A DNA stretch of 44,505 bases from Pseudolabrys sp. (GTDB lineage: Bacteria; Pseudomonadota; Alphaproteobacteria; Rhizobiales; Xanthobacteraceae), in the NCBI GenBank assembly GCA_022843325.1, contig JALHNV010000021.1:1-44505 (forward strand). The letters are read 5' to 3'. This document shows positions 34,416 through 43,760 of the stretch, in pieces. The notes under the pieces are model-generated. The model saw only the letters and a program-made list of their open reading frames with translations, made no database searches and was not told the DNA's origin. The position numbers and the translations under genes are program-made. Each line of letters begins with the position of its first letter. Position 1 is the first letter of the stretch.

Positions 34416-35887
34416 AGCCCCGCGGCGAGCAAGGCTGCCGCCGGCACTGTGATCACCCAGGCCGCGGCGATACTGACCACATGCTGGCGCCGCACCAATT
34501 TGCGCTTTTCACGCTTCTGGTAGTTCACCAGCGCTTCTTCCGGCGTTTCATTCAGGTGCGAGGTTTCCAAGAACATCGACCGCGGCTTGACCGCCGGGTT
34601 CGGTACGCCGGTATTGGTGATGTACTCGCGCAGGTAGCCGACGCCGAACACCGCGCCAATGGCGATGTGCGTCGACGACACCGGCAGGCCGGCGGTCGAG
34701 GCCAGCAGCACGGTGATCGCCGCCGATAGCGCCACGCAGTAGGCCCGGATGGCGTCCATCTTGGTGATCTTCTCGCCGACGGTGCGGATCAGCCCGGGTC
34801 CGAACAGCGCCAGTCCGAGCGAGATGCCGATGGCGCCGATCATCAGAACCCACAGAGGCAGCTCCACCGTGCCGGCGTCGGTCAGGCCTGACTGCACCGC
34901 GGCGACGATCGCCGCCAGCGGACCGACCGCATTGGCGACGTCATTGGCGCCGTGCGCGAAAGACAAAAGCGCGGTGGCGAAAATCAGTGGCAGGGTGAAC
35001 AGGCTGGCGATGTTCTTGCGGCGGTTCTCCATGCCGCGGGACCGCCGCCGCACCCAGGGCCGCGCCAGCCACAAACTGATGGCGAAAGCCGCCACCCCGA
35101 ACATCAGCACCACCGCCGTCGAGGGCCGCCAGACCCGGCTGAGCCCCTTGCTGACCAGATACATGGCGAAGACACCGCTCATCAGCGCCACCAGCACCGG
35201 TACCCAGCGCCGCGCTGCGGCAACCCGGTCTTCCTGGTAAATCACCTTCCATTTGACGAAACCGAGCAGCAGCGCGGCGATCACCCCGCCCATCACCGGT
35301 GAGATCACCCAGCTGGCGACGATGGCGCCGATCATTGGCCACTGCACAATATCGAAGCCGGACGCCGCGATACCGGCGCCGACCACCCCGCCGACGATGG
35401 CGTGCGTGGTCGAGACCGGCGCGCCGAGATACGTGGCGAGATGGATCCACAGTGCCGCCGACAGCATCGCCGCCGTCATGACCAGCACGAATTCGACCAC
35501 GCGCATCGATTCATCGGGGCGAAGAATACGCTTTGATATGGTGTCGACGACATCGCCGCCGGCCAGGATCGCGCCGGCTGCCTCGCAGATCGCGGCGATG
35601 ATCAGCGCGCTGGTCATGGTCAGCGCGCGGCTGCCGACCGCGGGGCCCATGTTGTTGGCGACGTCGTTGGCGCCGACGTTCAGCGCCATGTAGGCGGCGA
35701 TCACCCCGGCGATGATGACGAGATAAGTGAGGGGCCCGGCGGCCGTCGACAGCGTGGCGACCGCGACCACGCCGATCACGAACACGATCAGCAGCCCCGG
35801 CGTCGCCAGCGATCGCGAGCGCGCATAGGCCGCCGTCTCGATCTGGACGACCTTTTTCAGGTCCTTATCAAGAACGCTTTTCGCCAC
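34385..35887 (-). CDS. Inorganic phosphate transporter, PiT family
   Basis: About 500 residues with 10 or more membrane segments. Both inverted PHO4 repeats are visible: LNVGANDVANNMGPAVGSRAL near the N-terminal half and LSFAHGANDVANAVGPLAAIV in the second half, with PVSTTHAIVGGVVG and PVSSTHIAIGAVFG as the paired signature. A cytoplasmic loop rich in Arg joins them. Low-affinity metal-phosphate uptake. GTG 35887 is preferred; a TTG at 35902 would add five residues. Overlaps the converging NUDIX gene by 31 bases. Confidence 0.94.
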   Translation of the reverse strand: MAKSVLDKDLKKVVQIETAAYARSRSLATPGLLIVFVIGVVAVATLSTAAGPLTYLVIIAGVIAAYMALNVGANDVANNMGPAVGSRALTMTSALIIAAICEAAGAILAGGDVVDTISKRILRPDESMRVVEFVLVMTAAMLSAALWIHLATYLGAPVSTTHAIVGGVVGAGIAASGFDIVQWPMIGAIVASWVISPVMGGVIAALLLGFVKWKVIYQEDRVAAARRWVPVLVALMSGVFAMYLVSKGLSRVWRPSTAVVLMFGVAAFAISLWLARPWVRRRSRGMENRRKNIASLFTLPLIFATALLSFAHGANDVANAVGPLAAIVAAVQSGLTDAGTVELPLWVLMIGAIGISLGLALFGPGLIRTVGEKITKMDAIRAYCVALSAAITVLLASTAGLPVSSTHIAIGAVFGVGYLREYITNTGVPNPAVKPRSMFLETSHLNETPEEALVNYQKREKRKLVRRQHVVSIAAAWVITVPAAALLAAGLYLLMRAMAG

Positions 35888-36009
35888 TGCGGCCCCACCC
35901 AAAGTCGCAACAGGCGACCGCAGCCCGTACCATCATCGCGCCTAAAAATCATGCCGGACGCGAAACAGCCTGTTGAAAATCCGGCCCGGTTTAAATACCG
36001 CCGGGGAGG

Positions 36010-36591
36010 CTAGAGGCCCCGCATCGCCAGCGTCTGTGTTCCGGGGGCGTCCATTTGCGCCACGGCCGGCGCCGCCGCCGAGCCGGGAGGCGCCGCCGGC
36101 GCGGCCAGGAAGGCTGCCAGTTGCTCCATGCTGCTATTGGCAATCCGCTGCAACATGGCGTCGTCGGCGGCGTCCCAGGCGTCGCGGTGACGGACCTTGG
36201 TGGTCTCGTCACCGGAGATGCGGAAGGCGAGGCGCTGGTCTCCGTCGAACACGTCCCAGGTCCAGGCGACCGTGGTGTGGCGTTTATCGACGGTGACGGT
36301 CAGCGCGCCCCGCACCCGGTAGGTCGATTGGCTTTCCCGCGACATCACGGCGAGGCGCCGGGTCTGCGCTTCGTCGTTGAGGTTCCTCACCAGCCGCTCG
36401 AACTGGGCCGGGGGCAAGCCGTCGATGATTTCGAAGGCAACGGTGGCGCCCTGCGGCGGTGCCAGCGAGGCCGTCGGCGTGCCATTGTGATTGCACCCGG
36501 CCAGCGCCAGCGCGGCAGCGATCACCCAGCTTGCGCGTTGTATACGGCTAGCGGCGCCCAACCTGGCGCGCCCGCCCCGATTTCGGCTCAT
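36010..36591 (-). CDS. Predicted lipoprotein of unknown function
   Basis: 193 residues. A basic N-terminus and hydrophobic stretch end in the lipobox LALAGC (Cys33), so it is lipidated and anchored by the Lgt pathway, whose enzyme is encoded downstream in this window. The body has VAFEIIDGLPPAQFERLVRNLNDEA and the strand-rich YRVRGALTVTVDKRHTTVAWTWDVFDGD. It ends in a Pro/Ala-rich tail. No family recognised. Confidence 0.8.
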   Translation of the reverse strand: MSRNRGGRARLGAASRIQRASWVIAAALALAGCNHNGTPTASLAPPQGATVAFEIIDGLPPAQFERLVRNLNDEAQTRRLAVMSRESQSTYRVRGALTVTVDKRHTTVAWTWDVFDGDQRLAFRISGDETTKVRHRDAWDAADDAMLQRIANSSMEQLAAFLAAPAAPPGSAAAPAVAQMDAPGTQTLAMRGL

Positions 36592-36681
36592 GACACCCCC
36601 GCGGCCGCCATCTTGAAACGATGGTTCCTTGACCGGAACAAAACTTAGCGGGAACCGTAGAGCGGAGTCTACCCGGGACGC

Positions 36682-37461
36682 TCAGTCCGTCAGTGCGATG
36701 GCGTTGATATGCCGACCGTAGTCCGGCTCGCTGCGGTGGGTCGAGCGGCGGAAGCTGTAAAAGCGCTCCGGCTCGGCATAGGTGCAGAGGCCGAGATCCT
36801 CGAACTTGGCAACGCCGGCCGCCTGCATGCGTGCGGCGACAAAGCTGGGCAGGTCGAACATCGTGGCGCCGGCGCGCGCCGAGCCGGTGAAGAACCGCGC
36901 ATTGGCCGGGTCCGCCGCGACAAACCGGGCGATAAATTCCGGCCCGACCTCATAGTTCGGTTGCCGGATCGTGGGCCCCAGCGCTGCGGCAATGCGGCCG
37001 CGGTCGGCACCAAGCTTTTCCATGGCTTCGATTGTCGCCTCGATCACGCCGGTCAGGGCGCCGCGCCAGCCGGCATGCGCCGCGCCGATGACGCCGGCCT
37101 CGGCGTCGGCGAACAGCAGCGGACCGCAGTCGGCGGTTGAGACGGCGATGGCCAGCTTTGGCGTGCGCGTGACGACGGCGTCGGCGCGCGGCCGCTGATC
37201 GCCGGACCAAGGCACATCCGCCACCACCACTTCCGGGGAATGGATCTGATACAGCGACAGCAGCCGCTCGGGCCCGACGCCCATCGCGGCGGCCATGCGG
37301 GCGCGATTTTCCGCGACGTGATCGGGCGCGTCGCTGGAGCCGACGCCGCCGTTCAGCGAGGCATAGAGCCCCTGCGACACGCCGCCTTCGCGGGTGAAGA
37401 AGGCGTGACGAATGCGGGGCAGGTTCTGCAGGGAGGTCGCTTGAAGCATCTTTGAGACCAT
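36682..37461 (-). CDS. pgeF: Peptidoglycan editing factor PgeF (multi-copper/zinc, laccase-fold)
   Basis: 259 residues. In E. coli this protein (YfiH) edits misincorporated residues in peptidoglycan precursors; older annotation says polyphenol oxidase. The metal-binding triad is His74 (YQIHSPEV), Cys112 (TADCGPLLF) and His129 (GAAHAGWRG). FFTREGGVSQGLYASLN begins the fold, and LCTYAEPERFYSFRRSTHRSE ends it. ATG 37461 or, in frame, 37449. It starts 9 bases after the midA-like stop; with midA and lgt it forms a tight operon on the minus strand. Confidence 0.93.
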   Translation of the reverse strand: MVSKMLQATSLQNLPRIRHAFFTREGGVSQGLYASLNGGVGSSDAPDHVAENRARMAAAMGVGPERLLSLYQIHSPEVVVADVPWSGDQRPRADAVVTRTPKLAIAVSTADCGPLLFADAEAGVIGAAHAGWRGALTGVIEATIEAMEKLGADRGRIAAALGPTIRQPNYEVGPEFIARFVAADPANARFFTGSARAGATMFDLPSFVAARMQAAGVAKFEDLGLCTYAEPERFYSFRRSTHRSEPDYGRHINAIALTD

Positions 37462-37470
37462 GGCGTCCGA

Positions 37471-38571
37471 TTATGTCTCGAATGCGGGCGGTGTGCCCAG
37501 CGATGGATGCGCGTAGGCGGCGGCCTTGAACAGCGTGCCCATGCCGGTGCGGCCGTCGCCGGTGAGCCGCGCCAGCGCCCCGTCGATCTCCGCGACTTGC
37601 GCGCCGGAGGCCTTTGACTTCAGCGTCGCGGCGCGGCTCTCGATGCCGAGGCGGCGCAGCAATACGGCTTGCGTGATCGGGCCGAAGCCTTGCACGCCCA
37701 TCGCCTCGACGGCGTGCGTCAGGGCCTGAAAGTCGACATGCGCGGTGAGATCGATGCTCCCGGGTGCGCTCAGCGGATCGGCGTAGGCGTGCTGGCCGAC
37801 GGCCTGCAACGTGTCGCCGATGGCGCTGTCGGCGTGTCCGTAGTCGATCACCAGCGCCGCGCCGCCGTCGCGCTGGAGCCGCCGCCCGAGGTCGAAGGCG
37901 GCCGCGGCATCGCGCCATTCGATGATCGCGTCGTCAGGCGCGCCGCGTTGCGGCGGCGGCAGCAGCCGGTCGAAGTGGGGCATCGGATCGGCGGCAACGG
38001 TGAACGTCAGTTTGTCGTCAGCGTCGACACCGACCTGACGTTCATGCCAGCCGCGCGCCGACTTGACCGCCTGGTTCACCGGCAGCGCATCGAAGAATTC
38101 GTTGGCGACGATGATCGCCGGGCCCGCCGGCACCTCGTTCAGCGACGCATGCCAGAACACCGGCAGCGACAGCGGGTCCAGCGCAATCTCCTGCTGCGCC
38201 CGCAGCGCCGGATTGATCTCGACCAGATGCAGCACCAGCGCCTCGCGGAATTTGGGCATCACCTTCACCGCCCGCATCGCGTCCTTCATCAGCGTGCCGC
38301 GGCCGGGACCGAGTTCGATGATGCGGATGTTTTCGGGCGATCCCATCTGAGTCCACACCGCCGCCAGCCACAGCCCGATCAGTTCGCCGAACATCTGGCT
38401 GATTTCCGGCGCGGTGATGAAGTCCCCGCTCGCACCCAATGGATCGCGGGTGGTGTAATAGCCGTGCGCGGGGTCGGTCAGGCACAGCGCCATGTATTGC
38501 GCCACCGGCATCGGCCCGGCCGCGGCGATGCGGCGGCGGATCTCGATTTCCAGCGGGCCGGGTTCAGCCAT
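37471..38571 (-). CDS. MidA/NDUFAF7-like SAM-dependent methyltransferase
   Basis: 366 residues. [21 protein letters not shown] is the DUF185 start, and the SAM site is [32 protein letters not shown] and WREW-type residues follow. Mitochondrial NDUFAF7 dimethylates an Arg of complex I NDUFS2 and is needed for its assembly; bacterial homologs probably do the same (inference). Start overlaps the end of lgt by 8 bases, so the two are translationally linked. Confidence 0.93.
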   Translation of the reverse strand: MAEPGPLEIEIRRRIAAAGPMPVAQYMALCLTDPAHGYYTTRDPLGASGDFITAPEISQMFGELIGLWLAAVWTQMGSPENIRIIELGPGRGTLMKDAMRAVKVMPKFREALVLHLVEINPALRAQQEIALDPLSLPVFWHASLNEVPAGPAIIVANEFFDALPVNQAVKSARGWHERQVGVDADDKLTFTVAADPMPHFDRLLPPPQRGAPDDAIIEWRDAAAAFDLGRRLQRDGGAALVIDYGHADSAIGDTLQAVGQHAYADPLSAPGSIDLTAHVDFQALTHAVEAMGVQGFGPITQAVLLRRLGIESRAATLKSKASGAQVAEIDGALARLTGDGRTGMGTLFKAAAYAHPSLGTPPAFET

Positions 38572-39397
38572 GCGTGTCTCGCCGCAGCGGATGCTTCAGG
38601 CCGTACAGTATGAAGCCCACCCCGACCAGGAACAACGGGATCGACAGCAACTGGCCCATGGTGGCGCCGCCCCACAGGAAGCCGAGTTGCGCGTCGGGCT
38701 CGCGGAAGAATTCGCAGATGGTGCGCGCCACCGCATAGACGCAGGCGAAGCTGCCGATGATGACGCCGGGCCGCTTCAAAGCGCCGAAGCGGATCAGCAG
38801 CGCCAGCACGATGAACAGCACGACGCCTTCCAGTGCCGCTTCGTAAAGCTGGCTCGGGTGCCGCGGCAGCGGTCCGCCATTGGGAAACACCATGGCCCAC
38901 GGCACGTCGGTCGGGCGCCCCCACAGCTCGCTGTTGATGAAGTTGGCGAGCCGGCCGAGCAGAATGCCGATCGGCGCCGCGGCGCAGGTCATGTCGCCGA
39001 CCGACCGCACCAGAATGCCGCGCTTGCGCGCGAACGCCACCACCGCCACCACGCAGCCGGTGAAGCCGCCGTGGAACGACATGCCGCCCTGCCAGAGCTG
39101 GAAGATTTCCATCGGATGCGCGGCGAAATGCGCCGGATTGTAGAACAGCACGTAGCCAATGCGGCCGCCGAGAATGATGCCGAGCGTGACCCAGACCACG
39201 AAGTCGTCGAAGTCGGTCACGGTCATCGGCGCAGGGCCGCCCCACAGCCGCTCGGAGCGGATCAGCCTGCGGGCATAGTACCAGCCGAGCAGGATGCCGA
39301 CGATATAGGCGAGCGCATACCAGCGGATGGCGAAGGGCCCAAGCTGGACCAGCACCGGGTCGATCATCGGGAAGGGCAGGACGAGAAGAGGCGGCAT
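38564..39397 (-). CDS. lgt: Prolipoprotein diacylglyceryl transferase
   Basis: Adds diacylglycerol to the lipobox Cys of prolipoproteins in the inner membrane; 277 residues, about seven membrane segments. [10 protein letters not shown] holds the essential His region and [15 protein letters not shown] the Lgt signature with its Arg. [12 protein letters not shown] and [13 protein letters not shown] are also family marks. ATG 39397 precedes [14 protein letters not shown]; the frame is open back to 39439. First gene of lgt-midA-pgeF. Confidence 0.96.
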   Translation of the reverse strand: MPPLLVLPFPMIDPVLVQLGPFAIRWYALAYIVGILLGWYYARRLIRSERLWGGPAPMTVTDFDDFVVWVTLGIILGGRIGYVLFYNPAHFAAHPMEIFQLWQGGMSFHGGFTGCVVAVVAFARKRGILVRSVGDMTCAAAPIGILLGRLANFINSELWGRPTDVPWAMVFPNGGPLPRHPSQLYEAALEGVVLFIVLALLIRFGALKRPGVIIGSFACVYAVARTICEFFREPDAQLGFLWGGATMGQLLSIPLFLVGVGFILYGLKHPLRRDTHG

Positions 39398-39484
39398 GGG
39401 CGGGGTCCGGTCGCGGCTTGTGGAGTCACTCCCTAGCACACCTGCGTGTTGCAGTGCGTCACGGAATGGGGTCGCGGCGGGTCG

Positions 39485-40399
39485 TCAGGCCTTGGCAGCG
39501 TAACGCTTCAGGCGCAACCGCAGCACCGTCAGCATGTCGTCGCGCAGCGGATCACTTGCGTCGCGCAGCCAGGCCGCGGCCAGCGGCAGGATATTTAGCG
39601 CCTCGGCCTGTTTCACCACCAGCGGCACGAAGCGCACGCCGCTGACCGCCAGACGCGACGCCCAGCGCGGCACGATGGCGAGGCCGACCCGCGCCGCCAC
39701 GAGACTGACGATGGTCTGCTTTTCCTCCGCCACCTGAGAGATGACCGGGCGTAGACCGGCCTGCGCGAACAGTTTGATCGTCAGGTCATGGCTGTGCGGC
39801 CGCGAACTTCGGTCGGGCACGATCAGCGGCTCGTCGGCCAGCGTCTTGACGAAAAGGCGGCTTCTCTGCGCCAGCGGGTGGCGCGCCGGCACGGCCACGA
39901 CCGGCGTTTCATGAAACAGCATCAGCCGGTCGATCCTGCCGTCGATGTTGTCCGGCGGCCGCACGAAGGCAAGATCCAGCCGCCCGGACAACAGACGCGG
40001 CAGCAGTCGCACCGTCTTGTCCTCGACCAGTTGCACGGTCACGTCGGGCCTGTGCTTGCGGAAGTCGTGCAAAAGATCGGGCACCAGCCCGGCCGCCGCC
40101 GTGTCTATGGCACCGACGCGCAGCAACTGCGACCGCTTGCGGCCGCGCTCGCGAAAGCGGCGACCGAGGTCGTCGGCCTGTGCGAGCAGGGCGCGGGCCT
40201 CGCCGAGCAGCGCCTCGCCATCGGGCGACAACGTCACATTGCGCGTGGTCCGCAGCAGCAACTGGGCGCCGAGCGATTGCTCGAGCAGGCGGATATGGCG
40301 GCCGACGGCGGAAGGCAGCATCTCCAGACGACGCGCGGCGCGGCCGAAATGCAGTTCCTCGGCGACCGCGACAAAATATCGAAGCTGAGGCAAGTCCAT
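39485..40399 (-). CDS. LysR family transcriptional regulator
   Basis: 304 residues. The N-terminal winged helix begins MDLPQLRYFVAVAEELHFGRAARRL, with the recognition helix SAVGRHIRLLEQSLG. The co-inducer domain from about 90 onwards (LRVGAIDTAAAGLVPDLLHDFRKHRPDV) is normal. ATG 40399 follows AGGAAA. It is divergent from the TTT-type binding protein gene, across a 144-base AT-rich gap that carries an inverted repeat, which suggests that it controls that gene and the dehydrogenase. The open frame beyond the start is antisense shadow. Confidence 0.93.
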   Translation of the reverse strand: MDLPQLRYFVAVAEELHFGRAARRLEMLPSAVGRHIRLLEQSLGAQLLLRTTRNVTLSPDGEALLGEARALLAQADDLGRRFRERGRKRSQLLRVGAIDTAAAGLVPDLLHDFRKHRPDVTVQLVEDKTVRLLPRLLSGRLDLAFVRPPDNIDGRIDRLMLFHETPVVAVPARHPLAQRSRLFVKTLADEPLIVPDRSSRPHSHDLTIKLFAQAGLRPVISQVAEEKQTIVSLVAARVGLAIVPRWASRLAVSGVRFVPLVVKQAEALNILPLAAAWLRDASDPLRDDMLTVLRLRLKRYAAKA

Positions 40400-40421
40400 G
40401 CGCTTTCCTGTATTGCGTGCG

Positions 40422-40444
40422 ATTATATCATAAAATTGTATAAT
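40422..40444. promoter_or_regulatory. Candidate LysR binding site / divergent promoter
   Basis: ATTATA (40422-40427), 11-base spacer, TATAAT (40439-40444): a perfect inverted repeat that also reads as a -10-like TATAAT on either strand. T40428 and A40440 give the T-N11-A spacing common in LysR sites. It lies 22 bases upstream of the LysR start. Confidence 0.5.
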
Positions 40445-40543
40445 TGAACGGTTGTTGTGAAGCCGGAGAGCGCGGCGTACAAAGGTCGCAAGCGCCGGGA
40501 AAAGCAGGTGCGCCATTTTTTTCGCCAAACAGGGAGTTACGCC

Positions 40544-41521
40544 ATGGGTTATCTTCCTCATGCGCTGCTGGTCGGCGCTCTCGCCTTCGCTCCTGTCGCT
40601 GTCTCGGCGCAGAGCACGTTTCCGACCAAGTCGGTGACGCTGATTGTCCCGGCCGCGGCCGGCGGGCCGACCGACACCGTGGCGCGGCTGATCGGCGAAT
40701 CCATGAGCCGGACGCTCGGCCAGACCGTCGTCGTCGAGAATTACGGCGGCGCCGGCGGCACGCTCGGCATGGGCCGCGTGGCGAAGGCTGCGCCGGACGG
40801 CTACACCGTCGCGGTCTGGCACATCGCGCATGCCACGGCGCCCGCGCTCTACGACAAGCTCCCTTATGACGTCGTCAACGACTTTGACCACATCGGCCGC
40901 ATCACCGACGTGCCGATGACGCTGGTGTCCAAGAACGACCTGACGGCCAAGACCGCCAAGGACCTGCTCGACTGGATCGCGGCGCAGAAAGGCAAGGCGA
41001 CCTATGGCCATGCCGGCGTCGGTTCGGCGTCGCATCTGTGCGCGCTCATTCTGATGAACGAGACCAAGGCGCAGATGACCGGCGTCGGCTATCGCGGCAC
41101 GGGCCCGGCCATGAACGATCTTTTGGGCGGCCAGTTCGACGTGATGTGCGACCAGACCACCAACACCACCAATCACATCAAGGAAGGCCGCATCAAAGGC
41201 TATGCCGTGACGACCAAGGCCAAGGTGTCGTCGCTGCCCGACCTGCCGACGCTGGACAGCGGCGCGCTGCCGGGCTTCGAAGTGTCGGCCTGGCATGCGA
41301 TGTGGGCGCCGAAGGGCGTGCCGAAGGAGGCGACCGACAAGCTCGTCAACGCGCTGCAGGTTGCGCTGAAGGACGCCAAGGTCATCGACCGTCTCGACAG
41401 CCTCGGCACCGCGCCTGTCGATCAATCGATCGCCAACCCGGCCGCCCTGAAGTCGTACCTCACCGCCGAGGTGCAGCGCTGGGGCACCGTCATCAAGGCC
41501 GCGGGCGTCAAGGGTAACTGA
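40544..41521 (+). CDS. TTT-type (Bug) periplasmic substrate-binding protein
   Basis: 325 residues with a signal peptide (MGYLPHALLVGALAFAPVAVSAQ). The Bug signature is complete: FPTKSVTLIVPAAAGGPTDT, QTVVVENYGGAGGTLGMGRVA and APDGYT. Bug proteins bind carboxylates such as tartrate, tricarballylate or aromatic acids. No TctA/TctB membrane genes are in the window, so it may serve another transporter or signal. ATG 40544 is supported by AGGGAG at 40531-40536. Tartrate or D-malate is the likely ligand class because of the next gene (inference). Confidence 0.93.
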   Translation: MGYLPHALLVGALAFAPVAVSAQSTFPTKSVTLIVPAAAGGPTDTVARLIGESMSRTLGQTVVVENYGGAGGTLGMGRVAKAAPDGYTVAVWHIAHATAPALYDKLPYDVVNDFDHIGRITDVPMTLVSKNDLTAKTAKDLLDWIAAQKGKATYGHAGVGSASHLCALILMNETKAQMTGVGYRGTGPAMNDLLGGQFDVMCDQTTNTTNHIKEGRIKGYAVTTKAKVSSLPDLPTLDSGALPGFEVSAWHAMWAPKGVPKEATDKLVNALQVALKDAKVIDRLDSLGTAPVDQSIANPAALKSYLTAEVQRWGTVIKAAGVKGN

Positions 41522-41568
41522 GACTCGAGCGCCGGACTTTCCACTCGCACGACAAGGCAGAATTCGAC

Positions 41569-42645
41569 ATGAAAACCTACGCCATCGCGGCCATTCCCGG
41601 TGACGGCATCGGCAGCGAAGTCATCGCTGCCGGTGTCGAGGCGCTCACGGCGCTGGCGCGGCGGCAAGGGGGCTTCCAATTCCGCTTCGACCACTTCGAC
41701 TGGGGCGGCGAGTACTACAAGAAGCACGGCCGCATGATGCCGGAGAACGGCCGCGACCTGATCCGCCAGCATGACGCGATCCTGTTCGGCTCGGCCGGGC
41801 ATCCGGAGATCCCCGATCACATCACGCTCTGGGGTCTCCGGCTCGCCATCTGCCAGCCTTTCGATCAATACGCCAATGTGCGCCCGACCCGCGTGCTGCC
41901 GGGCATCACGTCGCCGCTGCGTCACGTCAACGGCGACGAGCTCGACTGGGTCATTGTGCGCGAGAACTCCGAGGGCGAATATGCCGGCGTCGGTGGCCGC
42001 GTGCACCAGGGCTCGCCGCTGGAAGCCGCCACCGACGTGTCGATGTTCACGCGCGCCGGCGTCGAGCGCATCATGCGTTTTGCCTTCAAGCTGGCGCAGT
42101 CGCGGCCGCGCAAGAAGCTCACCGTCGTCACCAAGTCGAACGCGCAGCGCCACGCCATGGTGATGTGGGACGAGATCGCGGTCGAGATCGCGGCCGAGTT
42201 CAAGGACGTCACCTGGGACAAGATGCTGGTCGACGCCATGACCATGCGCATGGTGATGAAGCCGGAGACCGTCGATACGGTCGTGGCCACCAACCTGCAC
42301 GCCGACATCCTGTCCGATCTGGCGGCGGCGCTGGCCGGCTCGCTGGGCATCGCGCCGACGGCGAACCTCAACCCGGAGCGGACCTATCCGTCGATGTTCG
42401 AGCCGATCCACGGTTCGGCCTTCGACATCATGGGCAAGGGCATCGCCAATCCGGTCGGCACCTTCTGGTCCGCCGTCATGATGCTCGAGCATCTCGGCGA
42501 GCGCGACGGCGCCGGCCGGCTGATGAAGGCGATCGAGCGCGTCACCGCGAACCCGAAATTCCACACCCCGGACCTCGGTGGCACCGCGCGCACCGCCGAC
42601 GTCACCGCGGCGCTGGTCGACGCGATCGCGGGGGAGAACAGGTAG
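41569..42645 (+). CDS. Tartrate/D-malate dehydrogenase (isocitrate/isopropylmalate dehydrogenase family)
   Basis: 358 residues, NAD-dependent decarboxylating oxidoreductase of the beta-decarboxylating family. IPGDGIGSEV start, DWGGEYYKKHGRMMPE, and PDHITLWGLRLAICQPFDQYANVRPTR, which separates the tartrate/D-malate group from LeuB and Icd. IVRENSEGEYAGVGGR, TKSNAQRHAMVMWDE, and FEPIHGSAFDIMGKGIANPVG are the substrate and NAD marks. It is 47 bases behind the binding protein gene, probably one operon under the LysR regulator. The exact substrate (tartrate, D-malate or isopropylmalate-like) is not certain. Confidence 0.88.
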   Translation: MKTYAIAAIPGDGIGSEVIAAGVEALTALARRQGGFQFRFDHFDWGGEYYKKHGRMMPENGRDLIRQHDAILFGSAGHPEIPDHITLWGLRLAICQPFDQYANVRPTRVLPGITSPLRHVNGDELDWVIVRENSEGEYAGVGGRVHQGSPLEAATDVSMFTRAGVERIMRFAFKLAQSRPRKKLTVVTKSNAQRHAMVMWDEIAVEIAAEFKDVTWDKMLVDAMTMRMVMKPETVDTVVATNLHADILSDLAAALAGSLGIAPTANLNPERTYPSMFEPIHGSAFDIMGKGIANPVGTFWSAVMMLEHLGERDGAGRLMKAIERVTANPKFHTPDLGGTARTADVTAALVDAIAGENR

Positions 42646-42670
42646 GGCCTTTTCCGCTCCGCCACTCCCC

Positions 42671-42708
42671 TTGCCGGCCGGGCTTCTTAGGCATATGTTT
42701 CAGGCATA
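42671..42708 (+). promoter_or_regulatory. Candidate vapBC promoter and operator
   Basis: TTGCCG (42671-42676), 17 bases, TATGTT (42694-42699). Overlapping the -10 are two direct AGGCATA repeats (42689-42695 and 42702-42708), 13 bases apart; CATATG in the first is palindromic. This is the layout expected for autorepression by VapB-VapC. Confidence 0.45.
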
Positions 42709-42724
42709 GGCCAAGGAGGCGCTC

Positions 42725-42961
42725 ATGTCCGACCAGCGACACGTCCGGCTGTTTCGCAACGGCCGCAACCAGGCCGTCCGTATCCCGGTGGAATTCGAGT
42801 TGCCCGGCGATGAGGCCATCATGCACCGCGACGGCGACCGGCTCGTGATCGAGCCGGTGCGCAAGCGCGGGCTGATAGCCCTGCTGAAGTCGATGACGCC
42901 GCTCGACGAGGAATTTCCCGCGATTGACGATCCCGCCCCGAAGCCTGAGCGCGTGCTGTGA
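42725..42961 (+). CDS. vapB: VapB-type antitoxin
   Basis: 78 residues. RLFRNGRNQAVRIPVEFELPGDEAIMHRDGDRLVI is an AbrB/MazE swapped-hairpin DNA-binding domain; the C-terminal third (LLKSMTPLDEEFPAIDD) is the toxin-binding tail. ATG 42725 follows AAGGAGG. Its TGA overlaps the GTG start of the toxin gene by two bases, so translation is coupled and antitoxin can be made in excess. Confidence 0.92.
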   Translation: MSDQRHVRLFRNGRNQAVRIPVEFELPGDEAIMHRDGDRLVIEPVRKRGLIALLKSMTPLDEEFPAIDDPAPKPERVL

Positions 42962-43359
42962 CGCGCTATCTGCTGGACACCAACATTTTGTCCGACCTGA
43001 TCCGCAATCCGCAAGGCAAGGCGGCGCGGCGGATTGCCAAGGCCGGTGAGGAGAACATTTGCACCAGCATCATCGTGGCGGCCGAGTTGCGCTACGGCTG
43101 CGCCAAAAGCGGCTCGGCACGATTGCGCAAGGCGGTCGATGACTTGTTGAGTGAAATCGACGTGTTGCCGTTCGAGGCCCCGGCGGATGCCGACTACGGT
43201 GTTATTCGCGCATCGCTGGAATCGGCTGGTACGCCGATCGGCGGCAACGATCTGCTGATTGCTGCTCACGCGAAATCGCTGGGGGCCATTGTCGTCACCG
43301 CCAACATGCAGGAGTTCAGGCGGGTCGGCGGTGTGAAGGCGGAGAACTGGCTGGTGTAG
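42958..43359 (+). CDS. vapC: VapC-type PIN domain toxin
   Basis: 133-residue RNase toxin. The four acidic metal-binding residues are present: Asp7 (YLLDTNI), Glu43 (AAELRYG), Asp98 (GGNDLLIAAHA) and Glu119 (MQEFRRV). Full length, so presumably active. Targets of VapC enzymes are tRNA or rRNA; the one here cannot be told. GTG 42958 overlaps the antitoxin stop. Confidence 0.93.
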   Translation: MTRYLLDTNILSDLIRNPQGKAARRIAKAGEENICTSIIVAAELRYGCAKSGSARLRKAVDDLLSEIDVLPFEAPADADYGVIRASLESAGTPIGGNDLLIAAHAKSLGAIVVTANMQEFRRVGGVKAENWLV

Positions 43360-43436
43360 TCAACACCCCTCCACCCCAGCCCTTGCAGCCCGCGCCGCGC
43401 AGCCCCATTGTCCGGGTCACAGACGGAGCTAACTTA

Positions 43437-43748
43437 ATGACCCAGACCAGCAACCGGATTTTCGACGAGATGGCGCGGCTGATGAATGACGCCGCCGGCG
43501 TCGCCACGGGCGTGCGGCGCGAGGTCGATACCCTGTTCCGCACCCAGGCCGAGCGCATTTTGCGCGATCTCGACGTGGTGCCGCGGGAGGAGTTCGAGGC
43601 GGTCAAGGACATGGCCCGGCTGGCGCGCGAGGAAAACGACGCGTTGCGGGCGCGGATCGAGGCGCTGGAGGCCCAGTTCGCCGCCAAAACGTCCGAGAAG
43701 GCCGAAAAGCCGGCCAAGAAGCCGCCGGGACCCAGCGCGGAGGTCTAA
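43437..43748 (+). CDS. UbiK-like accessory factor (BMFP, DUF526)
   Basis: 103 residues: an N-terminal helix (IFDEMARLMNDAAGVATGVRREVDTLF) and a central coiled coil (PREEFEAVKDMARLAREENDALRARIEALEAQF), then a Lys/Pro/Glu-rich tail. UbiK in E. coli helps ubiquinone synthesis, and BMFP proteins fuse membranes in vitro. ATG 43437 follows GGAG (43424-43427). In related genomes it lies next to lgt; here the LysR-TTT-dehydrogenase-VapBC set separates them. Confidence 0.88.
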   Translation: MTQTSNRIFDEMARLMNDAAGVATGVRREVDTLFRTQAERILRDLDVVPREEFEAVKDMARLAREENDALRARIEALEAQFAAKTSEKAEKPAKKPPGPSAEV

Positions 43749-43760
43749 CCCCCGCTTTCC

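Noticed and set aside
40400..41425. N-terminal extension of the LysR gene to 646 residues
   Set aside because: The added part is antisense to the binding protein gene; the LysR family start at 40399 is clear and has a ribosome site.
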